Source: Nocardia sp. MH4
GTDB lineage: Bacteria; Actinomycetota; Actinomycetes; Mycobacteriales; Mycobacteriaceae
Assembly: GCF_019266065.1 (NCBI RefSeq)
Contig: NZ_LPNR01000122.1
Location: forward strand, 13,682 to 75,634
Length of the DNA: 61,953 nt
Direction of reading: 5' to 3'
Positions 1 to 7,954 of this stretch are shown one piece after another. Numbering within the stretch: the stretch's first letter is position 1; each line of letters starts with the position of its first letter. Below the pieces are notes generated by a model. That model did no database searches. It was not told the DNA's origin and saw nothing but the letters and a program-made list of their open reading frames with translations. Position numbers and translations under genes: made by a program.

Positions 1-212
1 GACGGATCCAACGCCGTGGTCAGCTGCTCGTTGAGCTGCTCGACAGACGGCACCGGCGGCAGGCTCGCGGTGTTCGTGGCCGCGGCCTTGGCGCTGGTGG
101 TGGTCTTCGCGGCGGGCTTGTCACCCTTGTCGTCGCTGCACGCGCTCAGGCCAAGGGCCGCGACCACGGCCAGGCCCGCGATAGCGACACGTCCGGTCTT
201 GCCAAACTTCAT
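1..212 (-). CDS. lipoprotein, MTB12-like, C-terminus outside window
   Basis: This is the 5' part of a gene running off the left edge, with an ATG at 212. The product starts MKFGKTGR, then a hydrophobic stretch and a lipobox LSAC, so the mature protein should be lipidated at that Cys on the outer face of the membrane. After it come a charged Lys/Asp segment and an Ala/Thr-rich linker, then a motif PSVEQLNEQLTTALDP. That motif resembles the start of the low-molecular-weight antigen MTB12 domain of mycobacteria. The family call rests on about 20 residues and is tentative; secretion as a lipoprotein is much safer. The 157 bases to the next gene hold nothing I can name. Confidence 0.6.
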   Translation of the reverse strand, partial: MKFGKTGRVAIAGLAVVAALGLSACSDDKGDKPAAKTTTSAKAAATNTASLPPVPSVEQLNEQLTTALDP

Positions 213-369
213 CCACTCGTCCTTACGTCGGGTCAGGAATCTTCGCCCTGCGGGCGACGGCACGAACCCGCGCCACACGACGCAGGCCTCGATGCCACGG
301 CGGGGACGCTACCCAGCGATGGTGAGGAAACTCTGAGAACCCGGCAACGGTGGTCTGTGAGAGGCGTCC

Positions 370-1089
370 TCACACCAGGCGATGGCCGCCGTCGATATGT
401 AGAACGGTGCCGGTGATGAAGGGGTTGCGCTGGACCGCGAGGAAGGCTTCGGCGATGTCGTCGGGGGTGCCCAACCGGCCCGCGGGGAGCCGGGCCGCCA
501 TCGCGCGGTGGCGCTCGCCTTTGTCGCTGGGGGCGAAGGCATCCCAGATCGGGGTGTCCACCCAGCCGGGCGAGACCGCGTTGACACGCAGCGGGGCGAG
601 TTCCAGGGCGAGCGCGGCGACCAGGCCTGCCAGCGCGGCGTTGACCATGGCGACCAGCGATCCGCCCGGTGCGGGGCGATAGGCGGCGATGCCGGAGGTC
701 ACCGTGATCGAGCCGTGGTCGGCGACCCTGGCGTGCTTGGCAACGAGCGCGGGTCCGATCATCTTGGCCGCCACCACCTTCGCCGCGACCGCGGTGTCGA
801 AGGCGGTGATCGGCTGGTAGGCGCCGGTCATGTCGGCGGCGGTGACGACGACGTGGTCGACGGTGCCGGTCTCGGCGAACAGCCGGGCGAGATCGGCTTC
901 GACGGTGATGTCGGCGACGACGGTGCGCAGGGTGCCGGGGTGTGGGCCGAGTTCCTTCGCGGCCGCGGCGAGTCGATCGGCCGACCGGCCCGCGATGGTC
1001 ACCTCGGCGCCGTCGGCGAGCAATCGGGCCGCCAGGGCCAGACCCATCCCCGAGCCGCCGCCGATGATCACTGTGCTGTTCTCACTCAT
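370..1089 (-). CDS. SDR-family oxidoreductase lacking YxxxK
   Basis: A 239-residue short-chain dehydrogenase/reductase fold. The nucleotide-binding GGGSGMG motif (residues 10-16), the acidic VVADI motif after it and the C-terminal GTVLHIDGG are all present. The catalytic Ser is at residue 132 (TVTSG). Where the family has Tyr-x-x-x-Lys this protein has Val146-Ala-Met-Val-Asn150, so both general acid and cofactor lysine are missing. It may bind NAD(P) without classical redox chemistry, or use other residues. The frame is intact and codon use is normal, so it is not a decayed gene. It stands alone with 151 bases to the next gene. The substrate is unknown. Confidence 0.85.
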   Translation of the reverse strand: MSENSTVIIGGGSGMGLALAARLLADGAEVTIAGRSADRLAAAAKELGPHPGTLRTVVADITVEADLARLFAETGTVDHVVVTAADMTGAYQPITAFDTAVAAKVVAAKMIGPALVAKHARVADHGSITVTSGIAAYRPAPGGSLVAMVNAALAGLVAALALELAPLRVNAVSPGWVDTPIWDAFAPSDKGERHRAMAARLPAGRLGTPDDIAEAFLAVQRNPFITGTVLHIDGGHRLV

Positions 1090-1240
1090 ACGGCCAGCTC
1101 AGCACCGGATCCGGGGAAACTCCATGTCCGACGGCCTAACCGGTGTTCGCCGATCTCTAACAGTCCTGGCCACACCAGGATTCGCCCCGGACGCGAGCGC
1201 ACCGAGGTCCCCACGGTCCGCTCGTGTCCGGGCGCACCGA

Positions 1241-2053
1241 TCAGCGCAGTGCGGCGACCGCGGCGACGAGCTGGGCCCCTGTCCGCGCGTCGGCGGCGGC
1301 GATCAGCCCGTGCGGGCCGGTGTGCAGCGGCCCGCCCGCCAGGTTGGTGACCGTGCAGCCCGCGGCCTCGCACACGGCGATGGCGGCGGCGAAGTGCACG
1401 CTGTCGCGCAGGTCTCCCCCGGTGACGTAGGCGGCCCGGCGGCCCGCCGCCACCCAGGCCAGCGCCAGCGAGGTCGACAGCACCCGCGCGTGGAACTCCC
1501 CCGCGAAGCCGGGCGCGTCGAACAGGCGCGAGGGGCTCGACCAGGGGAATTCGTGATCCAGATCGACATCGACGAGCCGGCTGTCGGCCCGGGGTAGCAG
1601 CGGCTGATCCGCGCCGTCGCTGCGTAGATAGGCGCCCTGTCCCGCCGTCCAGAACACCTCGTCGGTGAACGGATCGGCGACGGCGGCGACCCCGATGGCG
1701 GCGCCGGTGCGCAGCGCGACATTCACCGCGACGAACTCCGTGCCGACCGCGAAATTCCTGGTGCCACAAAGGGGGTCGACCAGCCAGGTGCGGTCACTGC
1801 GCGCCGCACCGGTGACTCCGGATTCCTCGGCGAGAAAGCGATCACCCGGACAGGCGGTCGCGAGAACATCGAGAATGGCCTGTTCGGCCGCGAGGTCTGC
1901 CTGGGTGGCGAAATCGTCACCCTCCTTGGCGTACCGGGTGAGCGGCGCGTGGAACGCGGACCGGATCACTCCCGAAGCGACTTGTGTTGCGTGAACTGCG
2001 ATTTCAACATCCGAGTGGTGCACCGTCTCCAGGCTACGCACCCGCGAGATCAC
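1241..2053 (-). CDS. inositol monophosphatase-family protein, altered metal site
   Basis: A 270-residue IMPase/FBPase-superfamily protein. AEES (residues 75-78) matches the glutamate metal ligand, and WLVDPLCGTRNF (90-101) is motif A. In canonical enzymes this reads DPIDGT; here the second Asp is Cys96. The second signature, normally WDxAA, is VHFAA (219-223), so the third-metal Asp is His220. Half of the usual Mg ligands are thus changed, and activity on inositol phosphates should not be assumed. It is last in a same-strand run with the LysR gene (24 bases upstream) and the TauE gene. The GTG at 2053 is used; a GTG at 2023 is possible. Confidence 0.8.
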   Translation of the reverse strand: MISRVRSLETVHHSDVEIAVHATQVASGVIRSAFHAPLTRYAKEGDDFATQADLAAEQAILDVLATACPGDRFLAEESGVTGAARSDRTWLVDPLCGTRNFAVGTEFVAVNVALRTGAAIGVAAVADPFTDEVFWTAGQGAYLRSDGADQPLLPRADSRLVDVDLDHEFPWSSPSRLFDAPGFAGEFHARVLSTSLALAWVAAGRRAAYVTGGDLRDSVHFAAAIAVCEAAGCTVTNLAGGPLHTGPHGLIAAADARTGAQLVAAVAALR

Positions 2054-2077
2054 CTGTGGGCGAACGCGAACCGGCGG

Positions 2078-2962
2078 TCACATCGGTGCGCGCCACGGGC
2101 CTGTCGCGGTCGTGTCGGCCAGTGCGGCGTGAATCGGATGGCTGCTCGTTGCCCGCCACACCGCCACGTAGTCGACGGTGATCGGTCCGTCCCGCAGCGG
2201 GCGCCAGGCGAGGCCGGGATGGTCGCGGACCCGCTCGGAGCTCAGGCCGATCAGGTCGGTGCGATGCGGGAGCACCGCGAGCTGCTGGGCGTGCCCCATC
2301 GCGTGGTCGCTGAGCCGGATTCGCGCGCCGCGCGCGGCCAGCTCGGCGAGCAGCGCGCGGTGCAGACCGGGGGCGGCGTCGCGGGCGAAGAGCACCAGCT
2401 CCTGATCCGCGAGCAGCTCGGGCGTGATCTCGCTGGGCCGGGCGAGCGGATGCCGGGCGGACACCACGATGCCGAGCCCCTCGCGGGCGACCGGCCGGGC
2501 GAGGTACTGCTCGCCGAGCTCGATCGGCCCACGCACCAGCGCCAGGTCCACCTCGTCGGCGGCGAGCATGCGCAACTGGTCGGCGGTGGTGCCGCCGGTG
2601 AGGACCAGGCGCGCGCCGATCGCCTGGGCGAGCGCGTCGAACCGCGCGGGCAGCCACGGCGGCGCACCGTTGAGCAGCCCGAAGCGCGCCACCTGAGCGC
2701 CGTCGGTGCTCGCGCGCCGGGTCTCGCGCACGGCCGTCTCCGCGGCGGACAGGACGGCGCGGCCGGTGCGCAGCAGAGTCTGGCCCGCCGCGGTGAGCTC
2801 CACCCGCGGTTCCCGCGTCAGCAGTGGACCGCCGAGTTCGCGTTCGAGCACCCGGATCTGCTGGCTCAGCGTGGGTGTCGTGATGAACAGCCGCTCGGCC
2901 GCGCGCCGGAAGTGCAGTTCCTCGGCGAGCACGACGAAATACCGCAACTGCCGAAGCTCCAC
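2078..2962 (-). CDS. LysR-family transcriptional regulator
   Basis: A 294-residue regulator. The N-terminal winged HTH reads VELRQLRYFVVLAEELHF and continues through TTPTLSQQIRVLE, followed by a periplasmic-binding-protein-like effector domain (PWLPARFDALAQ, VDLALVRGPI). The GTG at 2962 places the HTH at the protein start as is usual; an earlier TTG at 3025 would add an extension with no family character. A TAGGGT -10-like hexamer lies seven bases before the start. It sits 19 bases after the TauE exporter gene and 24 before the IMPase-like gene on the same strand, so it probably controls this small group. The effector is unknown. Confidence 0.88.
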   Translation of the reverse strand: MELRQLRYFVVLAEELHFRRAAERLFITTPTLSQQIRVLERELGGPLLTREPRVELTAAGQTLLRTGRAVLSAAETAVRETRRASTDGAQVARFGLLNGAPPWLPARFDALAQAIGARLVLTGGTTADQLRMLAADEVDLALVRGPIELGEQYLARPVAREGLGIVVSARHPLARPSEITPELLADQELVLFARDAAPGLHRALLAELAARGARIRLSDHAMGHAQQLAVLPHRTDLIGLSSERVRDHPGLAWRPLRDGPITVDYVAVWRATSSHPIHAALADTTATGPWRAPM

Positions 2963-2981
2963 GCGTGCGACCCTACCGGCA

Positions 2982-3716
2982 TCAGCGGGCCAGGTAGACG
3001 GCCAGACCGAGACCGAGCACACCAACGGTCACCCGCAGCAGCGTCGGCGGGATCACCTTGACCACCGGCGGCCCGCACCAGCCGCCGGCCAGCGCCCCCA
3101 GCGCCAGCGCCAGCGCCGCACCCCAGTGCACCGGACCGAAGGCCGCGAAGCCGACGGCGGCGACCAGATTGGCGATGCCGAGCAGGAAACTCTTCAGCAC
3201 CGAAGCGCTCCACAGCGATTCGGAGGTACACAGCAGCATCATCGACAGATAGATGACACCGGCGCCCGCCCCGAAGTAGCCGCCGTAGGTGGAGATCAGC
3301 AGGATCCCCAGCGGCACGATCCACGGCGCGCTCAGCTCACCGACGTGGCGGCGCACCAACGGCTGCACCAGCAGGGCGATCGAGGCGATCGCGACCAGGA
3401 ACGGCACCACCACCTCGAAAGCGCCGTCGGGGGCCACCAGCAACGCCAGCGCACCCAGTAGCCCGCCGATCGCCGAGAGCACCGCCCAGCGCACCAGCGT
3501 CCGCCCCCGCCCGACGAGTTCGCGCCCCGAATTGGCCGTCGCGCCCACCCCGACGGCCACCATCGCGACCGTGTTGGTGACATTGGCGGCCACCGGCGGC
3601 AACCCGGCCGCCAGCAGCGCCGGATAGGAAACGATCGAGGCCATCCCGGTGACGAACCCCACCAGACCGGTGAAGAATCCCGCGACGACCAGCAAGAAGA
3701 AGTCGAGCGCGGTCAC
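2982..3716 (-). CDS. TauE/SafE-family membrane permease
   Basis: A 244-residue integral membrane protein with about eight hydrophobic segments. It shows the two family repeats: GFFTGLVGFVTGMASIVSYPALLAAG near the N-terminus (split here as GFFTGLVGFVTG and SIVSYPALLAAG) and GGYFGAGAGVIY in the middle. Members export or import sulfite, sulfoacetate or other organic anions across the cytoplasmic membrane; the substrate here cannot be read. I chose the GTG at 3716 because a TACAGT hexamer ends exactly six bases before it, which suits a leaderless start. A GTG at 3740 in the same frame is the alternative. It is first in a run with LysR and IMPase-like genes. Confidence 0.88.
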   Translation of the reverse strand: MTALDFFLLVVAGFFTGLVGFVTGMASIVSYPALLAAGLPPVAANVTNTVAMVAVGVGATANSGRELVGRGRTLVRWAVLSAIGGLLGALALLVAPDGAFEVVVPFLVAIASIALLVQPLVRRHVGELSAPWIVPLGILLISTYGGYFGAGAGVIYLSMMLLCTSESLWSASVLKSFLLGIANLVAAVGFAAFGPVHWGAALALALGALAGGWCGPPVVKVIPPTLLRVTVGVLGLGLAVYLAR

Positions 3717-3722
3717 GGACCG

Positions 3723-3728
3723 ACTGTA
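3723..3728 (-). promoter_or_regulatory. -10 hexamer for TauE gene
   Basis: TACAGT on the minus strand, with six bases between it and the GTG at 3716. Transcription would start on or next to the start codon. No convincing -35 element is seen. Confidence 0.4.
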
Positions 3729-3758
3729 CGGTACGCCCACACGGCAGTAACTCGGGCC

Positions 3759-4020
3759 TCAGACCAGCGCGCTCACCCTCCGGGCCACTAGCGCTCGGGT
3801 GCGATCGGCGGGCGCGGCGGCCAGCCCCGGGGTGCCGATCGCCGACCGCAGGACGCCCAGACCCACCAGCAGCGCCCCGAGCAGTTCGGCCCGCAACTCC
3901 GGATCGGGGCCGTCGAGGCGGTCGGCAAACTCCGGGAGACAGCCGTCGCAGCGCTGGGCGCGCACCTGATCGCGCACCGTGTCGTGGCCAGTGGAGCGCG
4001 CCCGCCTCGGTCATCCTCGG
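3759..4020 (-). pseudogene. TetR-family regulator, C-terminal remnant
   Basis: The minus-strand frame reads HDTVRDQVRAQ, then DPELRAELLGALLVGLG, and ends with LVARRVSALV and a stop. This is the C-terminal helical domain of a TetR-family repressor. No DNA-binding HTH exists upstream: the frame runs out of family resemblance near 4000, where a plus-strand remnant begins. The natural reading is a regulator that lost its N-terminal half in a deletion which also removed the divergent promoter. The match to the TetR C-terminal family is by pattern only. Confidence 0.6.
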
Positions 4021-4434
4021 CGTCTGTGGTCCCGGTGGGATGCCGGGCCGAATCCACTGGGACGACCCGCACCTGCGCGAGCGCTATTCGGGCACCCGCG
4101 CGGCCATGCAAGCCTCGCGCGGCAACGATCTGCTCGGCGCGGCGTTCCCGCGCCGCGACCCCACCCGCTATGCGCTCTACAACCGCTGTTGGCGCGCACC
4201 GCCATGGCGCGGCCGCTGTCACTCCCGCAGCGGCTGCTGACCAACGCCGCTGCTGCCGTGTTCGGGCACTCGGTGCGCACCGCGGTCCCACCGCTGGCCC
4301 GCTTCCTCGACGCACCGCCCGCCGAGCCGGTGAGCGCGTTCCGGCGGCGGACCCGGCTCCCCTTGACAGGCAAGGACTTCGACCCGGTGAACGCCGATCG
4401 CCTCGACGCCGTCACCCGGGCGCTCGTGGACTGA
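4004..4434 (+). pseudogene. 5'-truncated, frameshifted gene of unknown family
   Basis: Coding-like sequence in two frames. From about 4040 the frame reads PGRIHWDDPHLRERY, then LLGAAFPRRDPTRYALYN. Near 4180 the sense passes to another frame reading MARPLSLPQRLLTNAAAAVF, which ends DRLDAVTRALVD plus a stop at 4434. One frameshift joins them. There is no start codon with upstream coding sequence, so the N-terminus is gone. I do not recognise the family. It points away from the TetR remnant, as a repressor's target gene commonly does, so both probably lost their facing ends in one deletion. Confidence 0.5.
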
Positions 4435-4442
4435 GCGGACGA

Positions 4443-4476
4443 CGGCGGGCGCCGTGCTCACGCACGACGCCCGCCG
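4443..4476. terminator. GC hairpin between convergent units
   Basis: CGGCGGGCG (4443-4451) pairs perfectly with CGCCCGCCG (4468-4476) around a 16-base loop. It lies between the end of pdxS on the minus strand and the end of the plus-strand remnant. There is no clear T-run, so this would be the GC-hairpin type of terminator common in actinobacteria. Confidence 0.4.
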
Positions 4477-4504
4477 AAATACCTGTGGCGCTGATGGCCT
4501 CAGC

Positions 4505-5407
4505 TCACCAGCCGCGCTCGGCGAGACGGTGGGGCTGCGGGATCTCCTCGACGTTGATGCCGACCATGGCCTCGCCCAGGCCGCGCGAGACCTTGGCCAG
4601 CACGTCCGGGTCGTCGTAGAAGGTGGTGGCCTTCACGATGGCGGCGGCGCGCTGCTCGGGGTTGCCCGACTTGAAGATGCCGGAGCCGACGAACACGCCC
4701 TCGGCGCCGAGCTGCATCATCATCGCGGCGTCGGCGGGGGTGGCGATGCCACCGGCGGTGAACATGACAACCGGCAGCTTGCCGGTCTGGGCGACCTCGC
4801 GGACCAGCTCGTACGGGGCCTGCAGTTCCTTGGCGGCCACGAACAGCTCGTCCTCCGACAGCGAGGTCAGGCGGCGGATCTCGGCGCGGATGGTGCGCAT
4901 GTGGGTGGTCGCGTTGGACACGTCACCGGTGCCGGCCTCACCCTTGGAGCGAATCATGGCCGCGCCCTCGGTGATGCGGCGCAGGGCCTCACCCAGGTTG
5001 GTGGCGCCACAGACGAAGGGGACGGTGAAGTTCCACTTGTCGATGTGGTTGGCGTAGTCGGCGGGGGTGAGCACCTCGGACTCGTCGATGTAGTCGACAC
5101 CGAGGCTCTGCAGGATCTGCGCCTCCACGAAGTGGCCGATGCGGGCCTTGGCCATCACCGGGATGGAGACGGCGGAGATGATGCCGTCGATCATGTCCGG
5201 GTCGCTCATCCGGGAGACGCCGCCCTGGGCGCGGATGTCGGCCGGAACCCGCTCGAGCGCCATGACGGCCACCGCGCCGGCGTCCTCGGCGATCTTGGCC
5301 TGGTCCGGGGTGACCACGTCCATGATCACGCCGCCCTTGAGCATCTCGGCCATGCCGCGCTTCACGCGGGCGGTGCCGACGGTGTTGGTGGTCTCAGGCG
5401 TAGTCAC
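4505..5407 (-). CDS. pdxS: pyridoxal 5'-phosphate synthase, PdxS subunit
   Basis: A 300-residue (beta/alpha)8 synthase subunit that condenses ribose 5-phosphate, glyceraldehyde 3-phosphate and PdxT-derived ammonia into PLP. Recognisable segments are GGVIMDVVTPDQAKIAEDAGA with the substrate lysine region, MAKARIGHFVEAQIL, EAGTGDVSNATTH and GSGIFKSGNPE. The GTG at 5407 is preferred because AGGAG lies seven bases upstream; the ATG at 5425 or 5434 would place that ribosome site inside the gene. In M. tuberculosis pdxS lies just downstream of the PIM operon and close to tesB and pdxT. Here no pdxT follows; a deletion scar does. The partner must be elsewhere. Confidence 0.96.
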   Translation of the reverse strand: MTTPETTNTVGTARVKRGMAEMLKGGVIMDVVTPDQAKIAEDAGAVAVMALERVPADIRAQGGVSRMSDPDMIDGIISAVSIPVMAKARIGHFVEAQILQSLGVDYIDESEVLTPADYANHIDKWNFTVPFVCGATNLGEALRRITEGAAMIRSKGEAGTGDVSNATTHMRTIRAEIRRLTSLSEDELFVAAKELQAPYELVREVAQTGKLPVVMFTAGGIATPADAAMMMQLGAEGVFVGSGIFKSGNPEQRAAAIVKATTFYDDPDVLAKVSRGLGEAMVGINVEEIPQPHRLAERGW

Positions 5408-5652
5408 GGCTGTCTCCTGTGTCATGTGCGCCAATCAGGTCGCTCGTTATGGACACCGTCGATTCTAGAACCGTCCGAAATCGGTCTTCATAGCCAGTTG
5501 AGGTCCACTGGCCTTGCCACGACCAGCGACGATGCCGCCACCACCTGCCGCTGGCCTGCTCCGGTGGCCCGCCGGACAGCACGCGTCGTCCCTACCACGG
5601 TCGGTGCCGGTGACGAACGTCATGACCTCGACGCCCGGCGTGGTGGGTCGGA

Positions 5653-6858
5653 TCAGGGTGCGGCGCCGAACTCGACGTGGACGTCCGAGGCACCGCGCAA
5701 GGTCGCCACGGCGGCCGCTTCCGCGCGCACCTGCGCGCGCAACCGGGTGCTCATCGACCGGAACGCGGTGACGGTCAGCGTCAGCGTGCGCCCCTTCTTG
5801 CGGGGCCGCCAGATGCCGGCGACGTCCCCCTCGGCCAGCACCACGCCGGGCGCCCCGGCCGTCTTCCATACCGCGCGGTGGTGTGCCGGGTCGACGATGG
5901 TCGCCCGATCACGCAGCTGGAGGTAGGGGTCGCTCGGCGGGAGCAGGCGCACTCCGTGCGCGGTGACCGGGGATCGCAGATCGTCCAGGTCGTCGGTGTG
6001 GATCCACGCACGCCGCCCCTCGACCTCGACCGGCGTGAGTTCGTCCCGCGCCGCGGCCCACCACGGGTCCACCTGACCGGCGTCGATCCCCAGCCAGGTG
6101 GCGAAGTCCTTGCGCGTGGACGGCCCGTAACACCGCAGGTAGCGGCGCAGGAGCGCGGACCGCGCCGCGTCGGGTTCGGTCCGTGGCGGCGACGCTCCCA
6201 GCCATTCGCCGAGCAGGACGAACGGCGCGGTGTTGTCGCTACGCGGTGCCAGGCACACGAGACCACGCAGCGTCAGAATCCGGACGCAGAAGTGCACGAC
6301 GGCCTCCCCCAGCGGCTGGTTCGCGCCGTACGGGCCCGGCGCCCGCCAATCCGCGCGCCGGGCGGGCGACAGCGTGCGCGCGAGGCGCCCGGCGATGTCG
6401 CGGCCGAGATCGTCGATCGGCAGCGCACGGTGGGCGAGCACCGGCACGAGTTGGTCGGCGACGCGCTCGACGATGTCGTCCAGGCCGAGATCCAGGGTGC
6501 GCAGGGCCGGTTCGACACCACCGATCAGCCGCAGTCGCGCCGCCTCCGTGGTCGGCAGGACACCGGTGGTGAAGACGGGCAGGTCGGCGGTCGGGAAGAA
6601 ATACGGCGCACCGCGCATACACCACGTCTGCACCAGCGACTTCTCCGTGCCGACCAGGTGCTCGAACCGTGCGACGGTGACGTCCTCGGCGCGGGCGTGC
6701 AGGGCGAGCAGCGCCGATCCCGGCGGACTGTTCTGCACGGCGCACGCGCCGGCCACCGCGAGCAGATCCCGGCTCCGGGTCAGCAGGTGATGGGCGCGGA
6801 GCCGGAAACCGACCACATCGCCGAGCGCGACACCGACCGAACCCCGACCAGTCGCCAC
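5653..6858 (-). CDS. winged-helix DNA-binding domain protein (HTH_42 family)
   Basis: A 401-residue protein of the actinobacterial winged-helix family related to DNA glycosylase-like AlkX/YcaQ proteins. Visible family features are GDVVGFRLRAHHLL at the start, WCMRGAPYFFPTADLPVF in the first third, the CYGPSTRKDFATWLG segment, and PPSDPYLQLRDRATIV plus VVLAEGDVAGIWRPRKKG near the end. Relatives bind or unhook damaged DNA; no catalytic role can be read here. The GTG at 6858 is chosen because GGGAGG sits six bases before it; longer frames upstream have no family character. It stands between the Nudix gene and pdxS, 245 bases from the latter. Confidence 0.8.
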   Translation of the reverse strand: MATGRGSVGVALGDVVGFRLRAHHLLTRSRDLLAVAGACAVQNSPPGSALLALHARAEDVTVARFEHLVGTEKSLVQTWCMRGAPYFFPTADLPVFTTGVLPTTEAARLRLIGGVEPALRTLDLGLDDIVERVADQLVPVLAHRALPIDDLGRDIAGRLARTLSPARRADWRAPGPYGANQPLGEAVVHFCVRILTLRGLVCLAPRSDNTAPFVLLGEWLGASPPRTEPDAARSALLRRYLRCYGPSTRKDFATWLGIDAGQVDPWWAAARDELTPVEVEGRRAWIHTDDLDDLRSPVTAHGVRLLPPSDPYLQLRDRATIVDPAHHRAVWKTAGAPGVVLAEGDVAGIWRPRKKGRTLTLTVTAFRSMSTRLRAQVRAEAAAVATLRGASDVHVEFGAAP

Positions 6859-6904
6859 CGATCGCCTCCCGCCGCGTTCCAGGACGACCGGCCGCCCGAT
6901 CGTG

Positions 6905-7954
6905 TCAGCGGATCGAGCGTACGACGTGCTCGGTGTCGTCCGCGGCAGCCGCGGCGGCCTCGGCCAGCAGTTCGTCGAGGTGATACGGATAGACCGCCTC
7001 GCCCTGATCGTCGAGGGCACGGATGTCGGCCGGGGTGCACCAGCGATGGTCGGTGATGGTGCGGCGCTCGAGCGCGTTCAGGGCCGCCGGGCGCCATTCG
7101 AAGCTCGGGGCGCGCAGGGTGAAGAACAGTTCCTCGGACCGGATGAGCTCGCCGTTGAACGGGAACACCGCCACTCGGCGCCACAGCGGGCCACGCAGCG
7201 CCGCCGGATCGACCCGCTGACCGGTTTCCTCGTACAACTCACGCACCGCGGCATCGCGCAGGCTCTCCCCCGGCTCGACGCCGCCGCCGACGGTGAACCA
7301 GAACGCCACCTCGGGCAGCATCGGATCGTGGCCGCGCAGCAACAGCACCCGGTCCTGCTCGTCGAGCAGCACCACGCGGGCGGAGGTGCGGGTGGTGTTC
7401 ACCTCGAGGCCGGTCGCCGCGGCGGGCGTGGCCCGCTCGGTGATCTCGAAGTAGTGCGGCAGCGGCGCGGTACCGCCCAAATGCAGTACCCGCACCGGAC
7501 GACGGGTGCGCAGCGCGAGGGTGTCGCGGACGGCGTCGTTGTGGAAGCGTCGCGCGATCAGCACCCTGGCCTCGGCGTCGGCGAGTTCGGCGACCAGCTG
7601 GGGACGCAGCTGGTCGATGTCGACCAGGCTCAGCGCGGCGGAGAGCTGGTTCTCGACGGTCTCCCGGTCACCGCGATCGGCCCGCTCGGCGCGATCGGCC
7701 AGGGCGGCGAGCTGGGCGGCCCGTTCGCCGCGGCGCGAGTCGGTGCTCACCGGCCCGGCCATGGCCATGGCCACCGCCCGCGCCACCACCGCGCGCCGGG
7801 CCAGCGCCGCGTCGAGCGCCTGCCAGGATTGATCCGAGCGCACGTGCAGCCGGTCGAGCCGGTTGGCCGTGGAATACGCCCAGACACCGAGCGCGAGGAC
7901 GAGCAGGGCGATCAGCCCGAGAACGAGGACCGAGGTCGCGGAAAAGGTGATCAT
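6905..7954 (-). CDS. membrane-anchored LemA-like/Nudix fusion (Rv2609c type)
   Basis: A 349-residue protein. One membrane segment (residues about 5-27) is followed by a helical LemA-like region (WQALDAALARRAVVARAVA, then ARVLIARRFHNDAVRDTLAL). A C-terminal Nudix hydrolase domain carries the box GGVEPGESLRDAAVRELYEE then TG, matching Gx5Ex7REUxEExGU. The enzyme should cleave a nucleoside diphosphate linked to some moiety; the substrate is unknown. Its ATG overlaps the pimA stop as ATGA, so it is the last gene of the PIM operon, the same place as Rv2609c. A role in recycling GDP-mannose or CDP-lipid by-products is conjecture. Confidence 0.85.
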   Translation of the reverse strand: MITFSATSVLVLGLIALLVLALGVWAYSTANRLDRLHVRSDQSWQALDAALARRAVVARAVAMAMAGPVSTDSRRGERAAQLAALADRAERADRGDRETVENQLSAALSLVDIDQLRPQLVAELADAEARVLIARRFHNDAVRDTLALRTRRPVRVLHLGGTAPLPHYFEITERATPAAATGLEVNTTRTSARVVLLDEQDRVLLLRGHDPMLPEVAFWFTVGGGVEPGESLRDAAVRELYEETGQRVDPAALRGPLWRRVAVFPFNGELIRSEELFFTLRAPSFEWRPAALNALERRTITDHRWCTPADIRALDDQGEAVYPYHLDELLAEAAAAAADDTEHVVRSIR

